DNA of 64,000 nt from Amaurobius ferox (lineage: Eukaryota > Arthropoda > Arachnida > Araneae > Amaurobiidae), in the NCBI GenBank assembly GCA_951213105.1, contig OX578139.1:71693754-71757753 (forward strand), read 5' to 3'. Shown here in pieces: positions 1-13,424 of this stretch. Under the pieces are notes generated by a model, which worked only from the letters and a program-made list of their open reading frames with translations, was not told the origin of the DNA and did not search any database. Each line of letters starts with the position of its first letter. Within the stretch, counting starts at the first letter, position 1. The position numbers and the translations under genes were made by a program.

Positions 1-462
1 GGATGGAACTAATGTAATTACTGTTTAGCAAGAAGATACGGGTATCATATACGACATGTCAGGTAGATATTCAGGATGTACTACGATGCAACCACACTTT
101 ATAGAGGCCGAAAGTAAATATATTGACTTAATGTGACTAGATCCAGGGCCTGACTAACGCAGGAGCATGCAGGGCAGCTGAGCCAGGCCCAAGAGTTCGA
201 GGGTCCCCAAATTAAGCAATTGCAACATTGAAAAAATAACGATTGGTTTCTGAAAAAAAAAATTGGCATCTTAATAGGTTACCTCAGCAAAAAGATTCAT
301 TTTGGAGATATATAAGATCTCTAGATCAAGAATTCTCTTTTGAGGATATATATATACTCTAGTTCAAGAATTAGAGTATACCGGCTTTTGGGCTATCATG
401 AAAAAGTTGAAAGTAATTTAAATTCCATTAAAATATGTAGAAGCTTCATTTTTCATACATTT

Positions 463-842
463 GTAAAGAGCCCTGCTGCCCCAGCCAGGCATCGAACTCT
501 GTATCTCCGAACAGGCCCGCAAACGCTTTACCGCTGAGCTACTTAGAAGAAATTGCGAGTTCTTACCATCAACGTGGACTCTGCATTCTACACCTTCTAA
601 TGTTAGATTGCTGAGCAACGGCCATTCTGACTGACCACTTCCTTCGATTTCTACCTCAGGTTAGTCTCCTGCTATTGCTATTTTTATCCAGGTAAGTTTC
701 CTGTGTGGTCTTTAAATTCTGAACTTGAAATCTGTGCTTCATCTTCTAGTCTCCTGAAACCATACTAGTTGCACTAGGGTCACTTTCAGACCTCCGACAT
801 ATTTGCACTAACCTACGGGATTGATTTGCTCGGCCGTCATTG
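463..842 (-). repeat. tRNA-like repeat unit (family F), first copy
   Basis: On the minus strand, 543-473 reads like a tRNA: A-box-like TAGCTCAGCGG and B-box-like GAGTTCGATGCC about 40 bases apart. The rest of the unit (about 310 bases) is shared with the copy at 57152-57546, including GACTCTGCATTCT and CACTTTCAGACCTCCGACAT on the plus strand. The end of the unit runs into the same words that start it (TTGTAAA), which suggests head-to-tail copies. A decayed SINE or tandem tRNA pseudogene is likely, not a working tRNA. Confidence 0.65.
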
Positions 843-1289
843 TAAACAGCCATGTTGTCCCAACTAGTAATCCAACCCTGGATCCTGACTGTATCGCCAC
901 AAGCGCTCATGCTTTGGACCGGTCGGTATCCGCTTCGGTTTCTAAATAAACCGGCATAGACTTCCTTCAGTGCTCATGGAATGACATAGCAAGTGTCCTC
1001 CTGAAACTGGACAAACTACGGAATCATGGATTGCATCGCCGATAATTATCAGCGCTCGAATTTTAAGAAACTTTGTTACATCACATTCATCGATGAAGTC
1101 CAGTTTTTCTTTCTTTTTTGCGCACAGATAAAGGATATATATTTCTTTCCCCTATATTGAGAACGTCAAACATCCGCAGTTTAACCGTCATTTGACCATT
1201 GTTTCGCTAGGAGCTATCGTCTCGCATTTTATAAATACCAAATTGTCTCTTTATCGTATTTAGATGATTTTTGCTTAATCTGTTAAAAA

Positions 1290-2190
1290 TGACTTGACTC
1301 AAACTTTGTGTACCCGATATTTCGAACTTTTGGTCCAAAAGAAATAACACAGGACGACACTATTTAAAATATAATTCAGTTTATAGGGGGCTTCCCAGAA
1401 TTTACATCAGCTTGCTGTTTAAAGCAACAAACACAGACTAGCCGAATGAATTCCCGTTGAAAATTAACGGTCTCACAATAAGCTACTCCCGAATAACGTT
1501 AACTTTTGAATGATTCCATTTTCCCTGTGGTCCTTTTCAAACGGTTTACCCGTACACCAAATTTGAAATACCTATCTCACTTCAGATTGGGAATGTCTCA
1601 TTTATTTAGCTAAGTAAACATTTAAGTGTTGGCATCCCTAAATTAGCAAATGATAGAAAGTTGAAATTATACACTTTATTTATGTCTTAAGATCTATTCC
1701 TGCACCAATTTTCAAGTCTATATCTCAAAGTATGTTTTACTATCATTTAACATTTCGAACGTTTTGCTGTGGACCCTCCCCCTCCATATAAATGTTCAAA
1801 AACTAGATTTTTCTTTAATCTTACGATTGACCTATGTATCAAATTTTAACACTATATCTCATTTAAAATAAAGTGTTTCAATATTATTCCGCATGTAGAA
1901 CATTTTGATGCACGGCACCCCTAAAGAAGTAAATATTTGGAAACTGAAAATGTTTACTCTCTTCCTTTCGAATTATCTACCCTCACACATAATTTATAAT
2001 ATCTGATTGTGAAGTACATTTTTGGTCATTTCACCCTTAGAGCGTTTTGGTGAGGGGCACCCCCCCCCCCTTTACCAAACAATTTTGAAATATTCGATTG
2101 TTTCCGTGTATTTCATAAATATGCCCTGTGTAAAAAAATATGTCTCCAGCTCAGACGGACAGACGGACAGATAGACAGACACTTGGTTAT
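1290..2190 (+). repeat. Degenerate internally tandem repeat (family C), ends in GACA-rich tract
   Basis: Sub-units of roughly 140-150 bases can be traced by recurring words of the type CACCAAATTTnAAnnCTATATCTCA (near 1555, 1702, 1833, 1985) each followed by a G/C-rich GGCACCCC-like patch. The block ends in a GACGGACAGA-type microsatellite (2155-2182). The same grammar, reverse complemented, fills 6840-8180 and 9100-9425. No coding capacity seen. Confidence 0.5.
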
Positions 2191-2199
2191 TATCATACA

Positions 2200-3584
2200 T
2201 AGATACTAATTGCTATTGCACACGCCCAGAATAAACGACAAATATACAAGTCACTACTCAAGAAACCACTAAAACTCTCACGATCAGAAACATATTTCTA
2301 TCCTACCGTAGGAACGTAGAAAATGCTGATTAGCTCGGTGTGATTGGTCTATCAATCGAAATAGTTAGACTTTTTTGTTAAAGTAAACATAAATTGTAAT
2401 GCAAGCTGAGGGAAATAATAATCGGAAGGTTATTTAGACCTCACAACTTCTTAAAATTTTTCCGTTTCCCATTGGCTTCTTTGTTTAAAATGTGTTGCAT
2501 ATAGAGTATCTATTTTAAATATGATACATAATTGTGAAAGCGAATTATAAATAGGGTGTTACTTTGCGTCACTATGCTGACTGACGAAAAAGCTACTGCC
2601 AAGACAGCTAGTTAGCTATGTGTTATGTACTGAAGGCAATAATCAGCAAAGAAAAGAGGAGGACATTTGATACTTTAAGGTTTCTATTTAACTTTGAAAT
2701 TAAAAAATATTATGAAATTGATAAGTCACGAGAATTATACTAATATTCAACCTCTGATGTAGGATCGATTATTCAAGTTCGATTATTAGATGAGATCATG
2801 ATGAGCATTGATGAATATCGATTTCATGTCACGCTCAAAATGTTGAAATATGTGTTTGTTTAGTAACAGCGGATCCTGTAGCTATTTAAGAGAACAATAG
2901 CGACGTATAGATTCAATGACGACTGAAATCATGACCCATAATGCATATGTTTAACAAAAAAGTTGATTACAAATTTTCAATTTGCTTAAAGGAAATCATT
3001 TTATCTGTTGTTCTACTTAAGTATTATTCAAAAGATAAGTGTTATTATTTGATCCCTTTCATTATCATTTATTTCCTCTTGAATTGTGCTTCATTTATGT
3101 AAAGTGTAACTGCTTTGCAATACATCAAATTTTCCTTAAAGTTATTTTTATATCTTCTCATTTTGGCACCTCTAGACATCAGTAATATTACACTTTTTGT
3201 TTTGATATTGGTAGTAATGAGCAGATATTTTAATCACAAGCTAAAATAATTTTAAAATATTAACAAATGTTATGTCCCTCATATTTTTCGTTTCTTCAAG
3301 GTCATTGTGATACTTCACAAAATTATCAGAATTCAAATTAATTTTAGAATAACGTCAATAATATCCAGTGTCCCGTCGTCTTTCTGGCACCTAGGCTAAA
3401 TATACGTTACAAAAAAATCAATTTCCACCTTTTTTCATTTCTCTTTATAGTCAACATTTTAGCTAGTCCATTGGTCAAGTAATGGTACTTACCCGACTGA
3501 AAATTGCATCCAACTGTCCTAAAAAGCAATACAATGCACGTCCATACTTTTATAACATCTGTGCCATCATAATTGATTTCAATA
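2200..3584. other. AT-rich stretch, nothing recognised
   Basis: No reading frame with recognisable content, no clear repeat boundary and no RNA-like structure seen. Confidence 0.5.
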
Positions 3585-3586
3585 TA

Positions 3587-4439
3587 CAGCGTGTCCCAAA
3601 AAGATTGAAACGCGCTTTAATTCTTTAACTGTTGGAAATAAGTGGGCAATGTAAATTGCAAAAATGTTGAAAGTTAGGTAGGAAATAAGACTACGTTAAT
3701 GAAATATTCCTCCCATTAATTTTCAAAATGTTACACTTTTTAAATTTTTATACGATCCCCTTAGACAAATTTGGTCAATCAGAAAATTTTTATTTTCAAT
3801 GCAACAAGATCAATAATAAACCGCATATCTGTATCTTTAAAATTGAGTGAATTATATTTAATTGAAAATTAAACATTGTGAATGGGGACCATATATCAAA
3901 TTAGAAATGTAAATTTGTGACATATCACTAAAAAGATAAAACTGGATGATAATACATAGAAGATGTTTTTGCGAATTCCGCGTAGGCTCACGAAGCAATC
4001 ACGGATTTATTTAGATACATTTGTGATAAAACATTTTGACACATATTAACTTATTTTTGATCTAAACAATTTCCATCGTCAATTTGTTTATGATCCCTAT
4101 TTTCACAGATGAAACAGCCTTTCACATGGTACGGAAAAGTGGCATAAATCAGATTTTTTATCCTTTATCATAATTCTGTTGATTTTAAAGATACATATAT
4201 GCGGGTTGTTTTAATGCTCTTATTGCATTAAAAATTAAAAAAACTGATTGACCAAATTTGTCCAAGGGGGTCGTATAAAAATTTAAAACGTGTAACTTTT
4301 TGAAAATTAATGGGAGGACTATTTCATTAACGTAGTCTTTTTTCTTACCTTACTTTCAACATTTTTGCAATTTACATTGCCCACTTATCTCCAACAGGTA
4401 AATAATTAAAGAGTGTTTCAATCTTTTTGGGACATCCTG
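3587..4439. mobile_element. TIR element with about 200-bp arms, Tc1/mariner-type ends (family H, copy 1)
   Basis: The ends are inverted copies of CAGNNTGTCCCAAAAAGATTG and the homology continues inward for about 200 bases on each side (GTGGGCAATGTAAATT, ATTAACGTAGTC, GACCAAATTTG on the right strand). TA lies directly outside each end (3585-3586 and 4440-4441). The centre is AT-rich and non-coding, so this is a non-autonomous foldback-like element. A second copy of the same length is at 42065-42922 in P450 intron 1. Confidence 0.85.
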
Positions 4440-4441
4440 TA

Positions 4442-5224
4442 TAGCTGTCAAGTAATGATTCACACTGCCGACTCCATTGTGATTTCTTTGTTCAACAAGT
4501 TTTGCCCAACAATGTGATTTTTAAAATGCAATCCATCTTATTGTTCTCAATTGATGTTTGTAACTGACCCCACAGATTTGGTTTCATAGCTTCCTCTTGT
4601 ATTAGCTTAATTTCTAAATTTTACGTATTTCGAGTATTGACGGAGAAATAAATATGTGTGTTCAAAACTTGTTTAAAATTGCACTTATAAAATATTATTC
4701 ACAGTAATATATTAATAGCTTAAATTATGTATAAATTGGATTTAAATCCATCTGCCAACGGTATGATCCATATCCGCAGCAAAAATATCGTATTTTCAGG
4801 TAAATTTAAAGGTTAAAGATAAAATGCTCCTCTACAAAATTAAAAGTATAACTGAAAAATAATTGGAAACTTTCATGATATGCTATTCTGCACGATATAA
4901 GAATGGAATATTAGTATAAAATAAAATAAGAATATATAAATATAGACCATAAAACATTTACGATATGTTAATACACATTTTCGAGATTGGAACTTTACGA
5001 ATAATCGTTCAATATAGAAGATTATTTTAGGTTGTTACTTTAGCAAATTACTTATGATAGAACATTGAGGCTAGAATTAAAGACGCAAACCGTACATTTA
5101 TTGTTTCTAATCCCTTTTTATGTATACGCAAATATATATACTTAAGTTAATGGAACATAATTATGTGTACTATTAGATCTAAGATAAAACGTTGCATTAA
5201 CGTGTATAAGTATGAACAATATCG
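4442..5224. other. AT-rich stretch, nothing recognised
   Basis: Low-complexity AT-rich DNA without coding or structural signal that I can support. Confidence 0.5.
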
Positions 5225-6760
5225 AAAGCATCATATCAAAGGAGCAGAACATAAGATATGTTTTTTTTATAAATGCCAGAAATTACTTTCAAATACGTTG
5301 CAAAGGGAATACTGATATATCCTATCTAAAGTGTGTAAACAATTAGGTTTTATTTCAAATCACAAACATTACTATGCATAAATAAACAGTGAGCCATAAA
5401 ATAGTAAACAAGAAATCTATATGAAGGAGCCTTAATATCTTGGAAAATGATGTGTACACTTTATTTTTGACACACTTATTGAGTATTTTTATTCTCCTTT
5501 GAAAACTTATTTCATATAAGTCATACGAATCTTCGGAAAAACCGTAAATGTCATCCCCAGAATCGGAAATGGAACTCCTTAGTGAACCTTTCACTATCTC
5601 TGGAATTCCTATCAATCATCATATAAGCTCTATATATATCCAGTCTTGAAAGATAAAGGCTTTCAGGAAATTGTTTGAACCGGAAGCATCATATCAAAGA
5701 AGTAGAACATAAGACGTGATTTTTTTTTTCTTTTAAATGCAAGAAATTACTTTCAATTACTTTACAAAGGGAATACTGATATATCCAATCTAAAGTATGT
5801 AGACCATTGGACTTAATTTCAAATCACAAACTTTACTATGTATAAATAAACAGTGAATATAAAACAGTATACATAAACAGTATATATAAACAGTATGCAT
5901 AACAGTATACATAAGTTAAAATATTTAGTGAATCTTCCGACATCCTCCGAAATTCAATGATACTTTTAAATTAGTCATAATCTAAACTCTATATATAGCA
6001 TATAACCAAACAGACGTTTCAAAAGAATATTTTAGACCAGAAGTGGAAATCCCTAGTAAACCCTCTACACCATCCAGAATTTGATACTGATATCATATCA
6101 ATCATCAGCTAAGCTATATACTATACTATATATAATACTGTATATATACTATATATATAAATACTATAGTATATATATAAGTTATATATATATACTATAA
6201 CAGATTCCGGTAAATATATGTTTCTATTAAAATGTAAAGTCAAGAATCGGGAATGACATCGCTAGAATAGGCGTTGAAAATATTTAACGAATAACTTGCC
6301 TAATCTAGAATTGAAAGCTGGATATACGTCTGTGATTTTCTAATCTTCGTATATGGCCATTCCTGAAAAATAAATTATTCAACAATTATTCCTTAACCGG
6401 AAGTAATTTTTTTATGGGACCACCCTACCTCCTCTAGAATTTAATTCTGAATCCTTATCAGTTGTTCTTAAAGCTTTATCTATAGCCAATCTTGGGAAAT
6501 ATATGGTTTAAGTAAAATCGCAATTTTTTAATAGGAAATTGCAAAACGAACAGTAGTAGAAATCCTGAGTAAATACCCCATACTCTCTAGAATTTGAGAC
6601 TAAATCCATATTAGTCATCATTTGTCAACAGCAGATCCTGAAAAATAGAGGTTTGAAGGCAATATGTCCCCAAAAATCAATATAAAAAATTTTGCCACCA
6701 AAAACTTACCCGAACCGGAAATTCAATTCAGGTAGGCAGGTCCTCCACGCTGAGTAATAC
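5225..6760. repeat. Degenerate direct-repeat block
   Basis: A 180-base segment at 5225-5405 (GAAGCATCATATCAAAGGAG onward) recurs at 5686-5870 with about 85 percent identity by eye. Between and after them, shorter units recur with CTAGAATTTGA-like words near 5597, 6069, 6303, 6433 and 6585, each followed by a TATATCCAATCTTG-like phrase. 6118-6200 is a TA-rich microsatellite. Confidence 0.5.
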
Positions 6761-6839
6761 AAGAAACATCATGAAAGGAAAGATGAATCATCGAATCATG
6801 AATCATCGAATAAATATATTTGATAAATAAATTTGATGC

Positions 6840-8180
6840 TGCGGCAGATTATTGGAAAAGAAAAAAAATGTAGAATTTCAGTTTCCCATAATTTGACACT
6901 TCAGGGATTTTGCACGCTAAAATGTTCAATTTGCCGAATAAATAAAAAACACTTTTTTTAAGAGAGAGACTTGCAATTTGATACACGATTCAAGCGTTCA
7001 ATACAACCATCCGGACAAATTAAAATTTTGAAACCTTTCTGTAGAGGGGTTAATCCACATCAAAGCGTTCGAAATGCGAAACGATAGAGAGGCATACTTC
7101 GGAACTTCAGAGTTGATGTATGGGTAGATAATTCAAAAGAAAGAAAGCTCACACTTTTAGTTTTACAATATTTCCTACTTTAGAGTTTGTGACACACCAA
7201 AATGATCGATTTGCTGACTGAATTATAGACGTATTCTTTTAAGTGAAATAGAGACTTGAAATTTTTGACACGGGTCAACTATTCAATGATATCCTCGGAA
7301 AAAATGAATTTTTCAAAATAGTAAAGAGGAGGGGGGGACGTTCCGCACATTCAAAAGGGGTATGTTGGAAAAGCATGCTTTGCGATGAGACAGAATTTTC
7401 AGATTAGGTGTATGGAATACGTAGTTACTTTGGGGAATTCCGCACACCAAAATGTTCAATTTTCCAAATTTGATGAGTCCAAATAAATGATAAAAGACTC
7501 ATTTAAATTGTGATAGAAGCTTGATATTTGGTATATGGAAAAATGATTTAATAAAAATTCAAAGAATAATAGAATTTTTACAAAAATATTCATTCAAGGG
7601 AGTGGGTAGTATAACACACAAAAAAAAAATACTTCGAAAGGTGAATAAAAAGGCATGATTCGATAAGAGATATAGACTTCGATTTTGGTGCACGGGCAGA
7701 CAGTTCGAAAGGAAGACATTATGTAATTTATTTCTTCCAATATTTTCTACTTAGGAGGTGCCGCATACCAAACTATGCCAATAAATGAGACTCAAGTGTC
7801 CTTTAAATTGCGATAGAGGCCTGCTATTTGGTACATGGGATACATTGATAAAAAAGTACATTGATAAAAAAGTCGGCTTTTGGTACATTTGATAAAAAAG
7901 CCAAGAAAAATATAGTTTTTAAAAATGTGATTTATGGAGGTGGGTGCTCCACACAAAAATGTTCGAAATATGAAATAATAGATAAACGTACTTCGCGATG
8001 AGATAGAGACTTTAAATTCGATATAATAGTAGATAGTTGGAAAAGAAGAAAGTGCACAATTTTAGTTTTCCATAAACTGGTGGGGCGCTCACGATAAAAT
8101 GTTCGAATTGTCGAATAAATGAAGAACTCATGTTTTAAGTGAGATAGAGCATTGTAATTTGGTATATATGTAGTTAGTGT
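6840..8180 (-). repeat. Degenerate internally tandem repeat (family C, inverted)
   Basis: Repeating grammar on the plus strand: CACACCAAAATGTTCGATTT, then AAATGA..., then GAGATAGAGACTTGAAATTT, then a TTCAA...AAAATTTT phrase. About five irregular units. It is the reverse complement of the block at 1290-2190. Frames through it are closed. Confidence 0.5.
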
Positions 8181-8464
8181 GGTGTACAAAAAGGAAACAT
8201 TAAGTTGGCTTTCATACTTATAAAATTATTCATAATCATTAACATGAGCGTAATATCGTCCCATTAAAACATTTTGCGTTGTGTGCCGCTTAAATCCATC
8301 ATATTTATCTTCAGTGCGAGTTCCTGGAATAGAATACATTAACGTACTATCACAATTAATTGCACAATTTTAACTAAAATAAAATCATTTATTAACAACA
8401 TGTGGTTGATTATTAAATTAATTACAACAAATATCATATTACTATTTGCAAAGGAGATTGCAAA

Positions 8465-9097
8465 TATGAGACCAGCTAAAAATGCTTAAACTGCATTGAT
8501 GACCTTCTATAGTTATTGATAGGAACACATACCTTCAATTTTGTCTTTGTGCATTGATACAACCACCTTTGGTTCTGTTTCATTGTACACAGTATTGTAC
8601 CAACTCACGGTGTGGTACGCCGTCTCGTACAGAAGTCGATCACTGAATACGAATCAATCTGTTCACATTATAACTGCATCGCTAGTCGTACAAACTCGAA
8701 GTCTGGTATTGTGGCTTAACTACGACTTTTGTCTGCTCCGACTGCTCTTGTCGAACTCGAACTCTCCTGCTGTTGAACCCTCTTACTCTTCTTAACATTT
8801 CTGGAACTTTCCATATGTTGCAACCTCTTTCCGTCTGAGGTCTGACACACCTCATTTCTACTATTGGCCGACCTTAGGACAATGTGACCAGACGCCCTCC
8901 ATAATTGGTTAACATCTTTACCCAATCTCGTGTCTTCCCTTTATCCCCCTATGTTTATGGCCTTATTTGACCTCTCGGGTCAGGGTGCAATAAAACTGGC
9001 GTCCTTAAGTCTGATGCATTGTTTGATAGTCCAGACAATCATAAATATTCAACATAAAACTGTACCCGCTTAATCTTGTCTCAAATCTGGTCTCACA
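8465..9097. mobile_element. Putative element with inverted ends TGTGAGACCAG (family G, copy 1)
   Basis: Left end TATGAGACCAG (8465-8475) is inverted at the right end CTGGTCTCACA (9087-9097). The interior is more GC-rich than its surroundings. It shares with the element at 58950-59640 the right end and the minus-strand words CAGACTTAAGGACGCC and GTTTTATTG in the same order. Outer flanks ATTGCAAA and CTTGGAAA match at 6 of 8 positions, a possible decayed target duplication. Class unknown; an LTR or a DNA element are both possible. Confidence 0.5.
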
Positions 9098-9425
9098 CTT
9101 GGAAAAAAAGAAAGTATACAATTTCAGTTTACCATAATTTATCACTGATGGATGCTGCGCTTTAAAATGTTCGATTCACCGAACAATGAAGAACGCTTCG
9201 TAAGTAATACAGAATGTTGCAATTTAGTAGTACACTGGCCAATCGTTCAATAAAACCCTCTTGAAAAATCAAATGTTCTGTAGAGAGGATGCTTTACATC
9301 AAAACGCTCGAAATGTGAACGATAGAAAAGCATACTTAGATGAGATAGAGACTCCAAGTTTGATGTACGTCTAGATAGTTCAAAGGAAAGTAGGTGTATA
9401 ATTTTAGTTTTCAATATTTTGGGGC
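9098..9425 (-). repeat. Fragment of family C tandem repeat
   Basis: Contains the same phrases as 6840-8180 (AAAATGTTCGATTCACCGAA, GAGATAGAGACTCCAAG, GTTCAAAGGAAAG). It may be the continuation of that block, split by the element at 8465-9097. Confidence 0.45.
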
Positions 9426-9539
9426 CGTTTGAAAATATTTTATTACCATTCTTTTAGTTATGCATTTTCAATATATTAATAGAATGCAGTTTATTTCGAC
9501 CAAATGGAACCACGAATGACGCGGTTATCGACAATGAAA

Positions 9540-9852
9540 CGTTTAAATGTTGTTGTTGTTGTTGTTGTTGCTTATAACCTCCTGTTTCGGTGGAACCACA
9601 AACTGAACCAGTGATGCCAGAAGACGGACAAAGAATGACACAAGACAAGATCACAAAGTTTATTAACACAAACAACATCACTGAAGAAGGTTAAGGGGGG
9701 TGCAGCTTCTCATTTAGGGAGGACCCAGAGGGCGGAAGACTGTCTTCATCCTCAAGAAAACAACCATGCCTTACTCGGGATTCGAACCCAAGCCCACTAG
9801 ACAGCAGTCGAAGACGCTATCCACTTCACCGCCTGGGCGGCCGTTTAAATGT
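9540..9852 (-). mobile_element. tRNA-derived SINE with (CAA)n tail and target duplication
   Basis: On the minus strand the element starts at about 9842 with a tRNA-like head: GGCGGTGAAGTGGATAGCG (A-box region) and GGGTTCGAATCCCGAG (B box). A non-tRNA body follows, and it ends near 9550 in a (CAA)n tail (plus strand GTTGTTGTTG). The 10-bp direct repeat GTTTAAATGT lies on both sides (9540-9549 and 9843-9852). This is the classical structure of a SINE moved by a LINE. Confidence 0.85.
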
Positions 9853-10169
9853 AACGTTTCCAGCTATTCCTCTTGGCAAGTGCGCGGTCGGGGGTGCAGG
9901 CTATTATCGCATACCGACGTATAGCGCAAATGTTGATGCATATAAATATCGCAGCTATATAATTAAAATTTTTACATATTTCTACCAGTTTTGTTCTATA
10001 ATACAGCTTAAAAGGTACTATGATCTGAAGAAATATTATACATTGTGTTCGGTATTGAATTCGGGAAATACTTTTACTCATATTACTTGAACAACCCACT
10101 GAACGATGGCGACTTATAGCGACCATACGCGCGTAACTCGTGAAGTTCTTAGACAATATACAAAATTAG

Positions 10170-10560
10170 GGTTGTTTCTAGAGATCGAGATGTTTAAAGA
10201 ACTATTACGCTATGGGGAGAGCGCTTCGTCTTAATGGACATGGCCCTTTTGCCTTCGACACACCTCCTCTAAGTGGATATATAAATATGGGGATGTTGTC
10301 CGCCGGATATTCCGCCAGGGTTCATGAACCGGATTTTTCCAGGTGGTGGAGAGGAATTGTGTCTTTGCGACATATTTCCAGAGCCGTTGGCGATTGGAGT
10401 CGAGAGTTGGCGGCTTGTCTTTCCGAACCCGTGCTGTGGGTGATTCGGCAGAGCTTAATCCCTTGGTCGCGGCTTCTCTGAATAATGTAATGAATTTTCA
10501 ATCCTCTTCCCTGTCCTTTGATTAAACCGATAGGTCGCCACCGGAAGTGGGAGTTAGCGT
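10170..10560. other. Unexplained GC-richer block with TATA-like site
   Basis: The segment is clearly richer in G and C than its neighbours and has GGATATATAAATATGG (TATA-like) at about 10278-10293. The open frames across it (up to 89 codons) overlap each other and resemble no protein I know. A solo LTR or a promoter relic would fit, but I find no flanking duplication. Confidence 0.3.
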
Positions 10561-12720
10561 GCTTCTAGAACTCGCCGAAATTCACCAATTGATGATATTT
10601 TGCCACAATTCGGAACCCAAATCTCCGAATTTGTCACCAAGCTCAAGCGGCACAGATCACCAAATTATAAAAATATTTTTCTGTTACGTATTTGAATCTA
10701 TATGATGTCACTTCTATTACTAATTTCCGTTTTATCGCTTTCACATTTCTTTCAGGTGTTTTTCTTCCCCGTGCCCTAAGATGTTTCACCTCAAAAATAC
10801 TTTTGACCAGTAATAATTTTTTCGTAATTTTTAAAATTATTTAATTTTATATTTCAAACATATGTTTGAAAAGTACTATTGCGAACGTGTAATTTTCCCT
10901 CACTGGCGTCTTCCGTCTTGTCTTTCGCCTCTTTCGCAGACGAAAGAGCTGCCTTGGAGTGTTTTCTCCCGAAGACAACGGTACTAGCATTATTTTCCAT
11001 GACGTGAGCCAAAGATTGCATAATTCCCCCAGTTTGAAGAAGGATTTTCAAATTTGACGATTTATCGCCAATTTGGCGAGAAACTCCACGAAATAATTAT
11101 CAGATTAGAAGCTATGGAGAGATTTTCAGAAGTTTATGTAGATATACTAAAAAAAGGATTCATCACTTTGTTGGAGTTCAGTTGACATGTTACGAACTAC
11201 AGTGAACTATGATTTATGTCAATGTTTCGAGAATAGTAGCCGCTGTTTTGTGAAATCATTTTCGTCAGTATTTTTAGATAAATACCGCTTATTTTGCGAA
11301 ATTAATGGAGCATTTAAGTGCTGTACGATTGTATATGTTTCCTGTTTACTTTGTGCTTGTGAATAAATGGATGTTTTCCAGAAACTTGGACTCATTCTTG
11401 TACCCGGAGTGCACACCTACGATTCCTGAGGATACTTTCGTAACAGTACAAAGCCTTCCAAATATCTGATTTTGCTGAAAATCGTTAAAAATTGAATGTG
11501 TACTGATTAATATAATCACAGGAAAAAGCACGGCATTTAAAACATTTTCCCAAATATATCGTGTCCACACATAGGCACACGTTATTTAAAACTATTTTAA
11601 ATTATATCCAAGAACGTTCAAACTTCGCAAATCCTGAAAAATATAAAAGTTGAAATCTGAATCCATTCCCAATTACTACCCCTCTCCCGTTTTTTTTACA
11701 TATATACTGTGTATTGTAAGGGAAAGTAAAAATAGCCTGACGTCAGAGGGAAATGATATTCAAAGGCTATTTCCAACCTTTACATTTAAAACCCATTCCT
11801 TAGAGTGAAATATATAACTGGGCGAAAAATGGAAATTCTTTCAGAAAAAATTGCGATTCAGTTGGATAGATGAGAATAATAATTATATGACATAAAAATA
11901 TATATAAAAATAGGGAGCGAAGGATCATAAAATGTTATAGAAGAAGATTGTGGAACAAAATATTGATTTAATCAAGTTTTTTGAGTTAGGTATATTTATG
12001 GGATATAATAATCTGATGATGTAGTTTTTTTATGAGATATTTTTTCCAGAAATTGGCGTTTGCAATTCAAACTCCAAAATTATTCATCAAACCTCTCTAT
12101 ATCGGTACTAAAAATATTATTAATAATATTAAATTAAAAGTAAAGTTATCCTTGCTATTATGAAGAACTTTTCAAAATGTAATCTAAATAACATTAAGAC
12201 ATCAATACCCACATATAATTAATTTCTTTATCAAAGCAAAGTTTAAAACAAAATTAAACTTATAAACCTCATAGCTACTTCAGTTTCATTAGTATAAATG
12301 GTTAAAATTCCACTCTAACAGTAACAACTTTCTGAACACACCTCAACTCAATAAACAGTATTTTCATTTTTGCCAATTTAGCGTGGTTATATGGTTATAA
12401 TTTAACATGGTGACTTTGCCAATTTAGCATGGCTATATTACTTATAGGAACACCTATTTCTCATCTTTCGAGTCGATATATAAAACTAAATTCTATGATA
12501 TGTCTCAATGGTGTACAACTTCCTACTCCCACTTTGCCTCCTATGCGAATCACCATATCATTTGTCATTTCATAACATCTTTCTCGTGAAGTATTATGAT
12601 AGCAGCCGATAAATATGCAAGTGCCATGCTATTATTGAAACCTGTAAATGTGCTTCATTTTGATGATTTAGTACAATTGTGTCACACTCATTTAATTATT
12701 CATCTTCTATATTGTGCAGT
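10561..12720. other. AT-rich stretch, nothing coding recognised
   Basis: Only short phrases such as TTATCGCCAATTTGGCGAG (near 11060) stand out; they match the GCCAAATTGG-type minisatellite words seen in family A elements. No gene. Confidence 0.45.
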
Positions 12721-13173
12721 TTAATCATTTTATATATATATATCTTATTCCAAATCTTATAATTCCTTTAGAGTGTCGGACTATCTGCATAACTTCTGTA
12801 ATGATTTTACAATATGCATACAGAAAGCAGCTCTAATATTTCTGTGCCAAGGTTGGACACTAAGAACGTCTATGATCACAGAAATACTATTTTTGGATGT
12901 TCGTTTCAGACTATCAAATATCCATATTTTCCTGTTTTTAAGTTTCATTATTTCAAAGGAGTGCTGCATAAGACTTTCAAAATCCCATTTTTAATTTTCA
13001 CTAGTTGTAATTATATCTTTTTGCATTTTTGGCAATTCTTGCTGGGCATTCTGCCGACTCATGTAATGTAATGTATCATTTCAAACTAAAAATTAAAAAA
13101 AATATTATAAATAAACACACACATTTTGCATTAATAGGGGAGTAGTGTTAAGTATTTCTAAATATAACAAGAA

Positions 13174-13178
<5 letters not shown>

Positions 13179-13227
<49 letters not shown>
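13179..13227. repeat. (TA)n/(TG)n microsatellite
   Basis: About 20 uninterrupted TA units followed by TGTGTGTG. A second TA/CA microsatellite follows at 13359-13424; the two lie on either side of a short unique stretch. Confidence 0.95.
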
Positions 13228-13358
13228 TTAATAATTATATAGATTGCAGAAAAGATGTTTATTAGATAGAAAAATGTAGATAGATAGAATTATAGATAGG
13301 AAAAATGTTTATTAATTATGTAGATTGCAAATTCAATTGCCACCAATAAGATGTGGTG

Positions 13359-13424
13359 TATATATATATATATATATACACACACACATATATATATATA
13401 TACACACACATATATATATATATT
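13359..13424. repeat. (TA)n/(CA)n compound microsatellite
   Basis: Alternating TATATA and ACACAC blocks. It creates a spurious tyrosine/valine/cysteine-rich reading frame on the minus strand. Confidence 0.95.

Noticed and set aside
9766..9843. Genuine tRNA gene
   Set aside because: Clear A and B boxes, but the segment is the head of a SINE with body, CAA tail and target duplication.
10212..10525. Two overlapping open frames of 89 and 60 codons
   Set aside because: They overlap in different frames in a GC-rich block and neither resembles a known protein.
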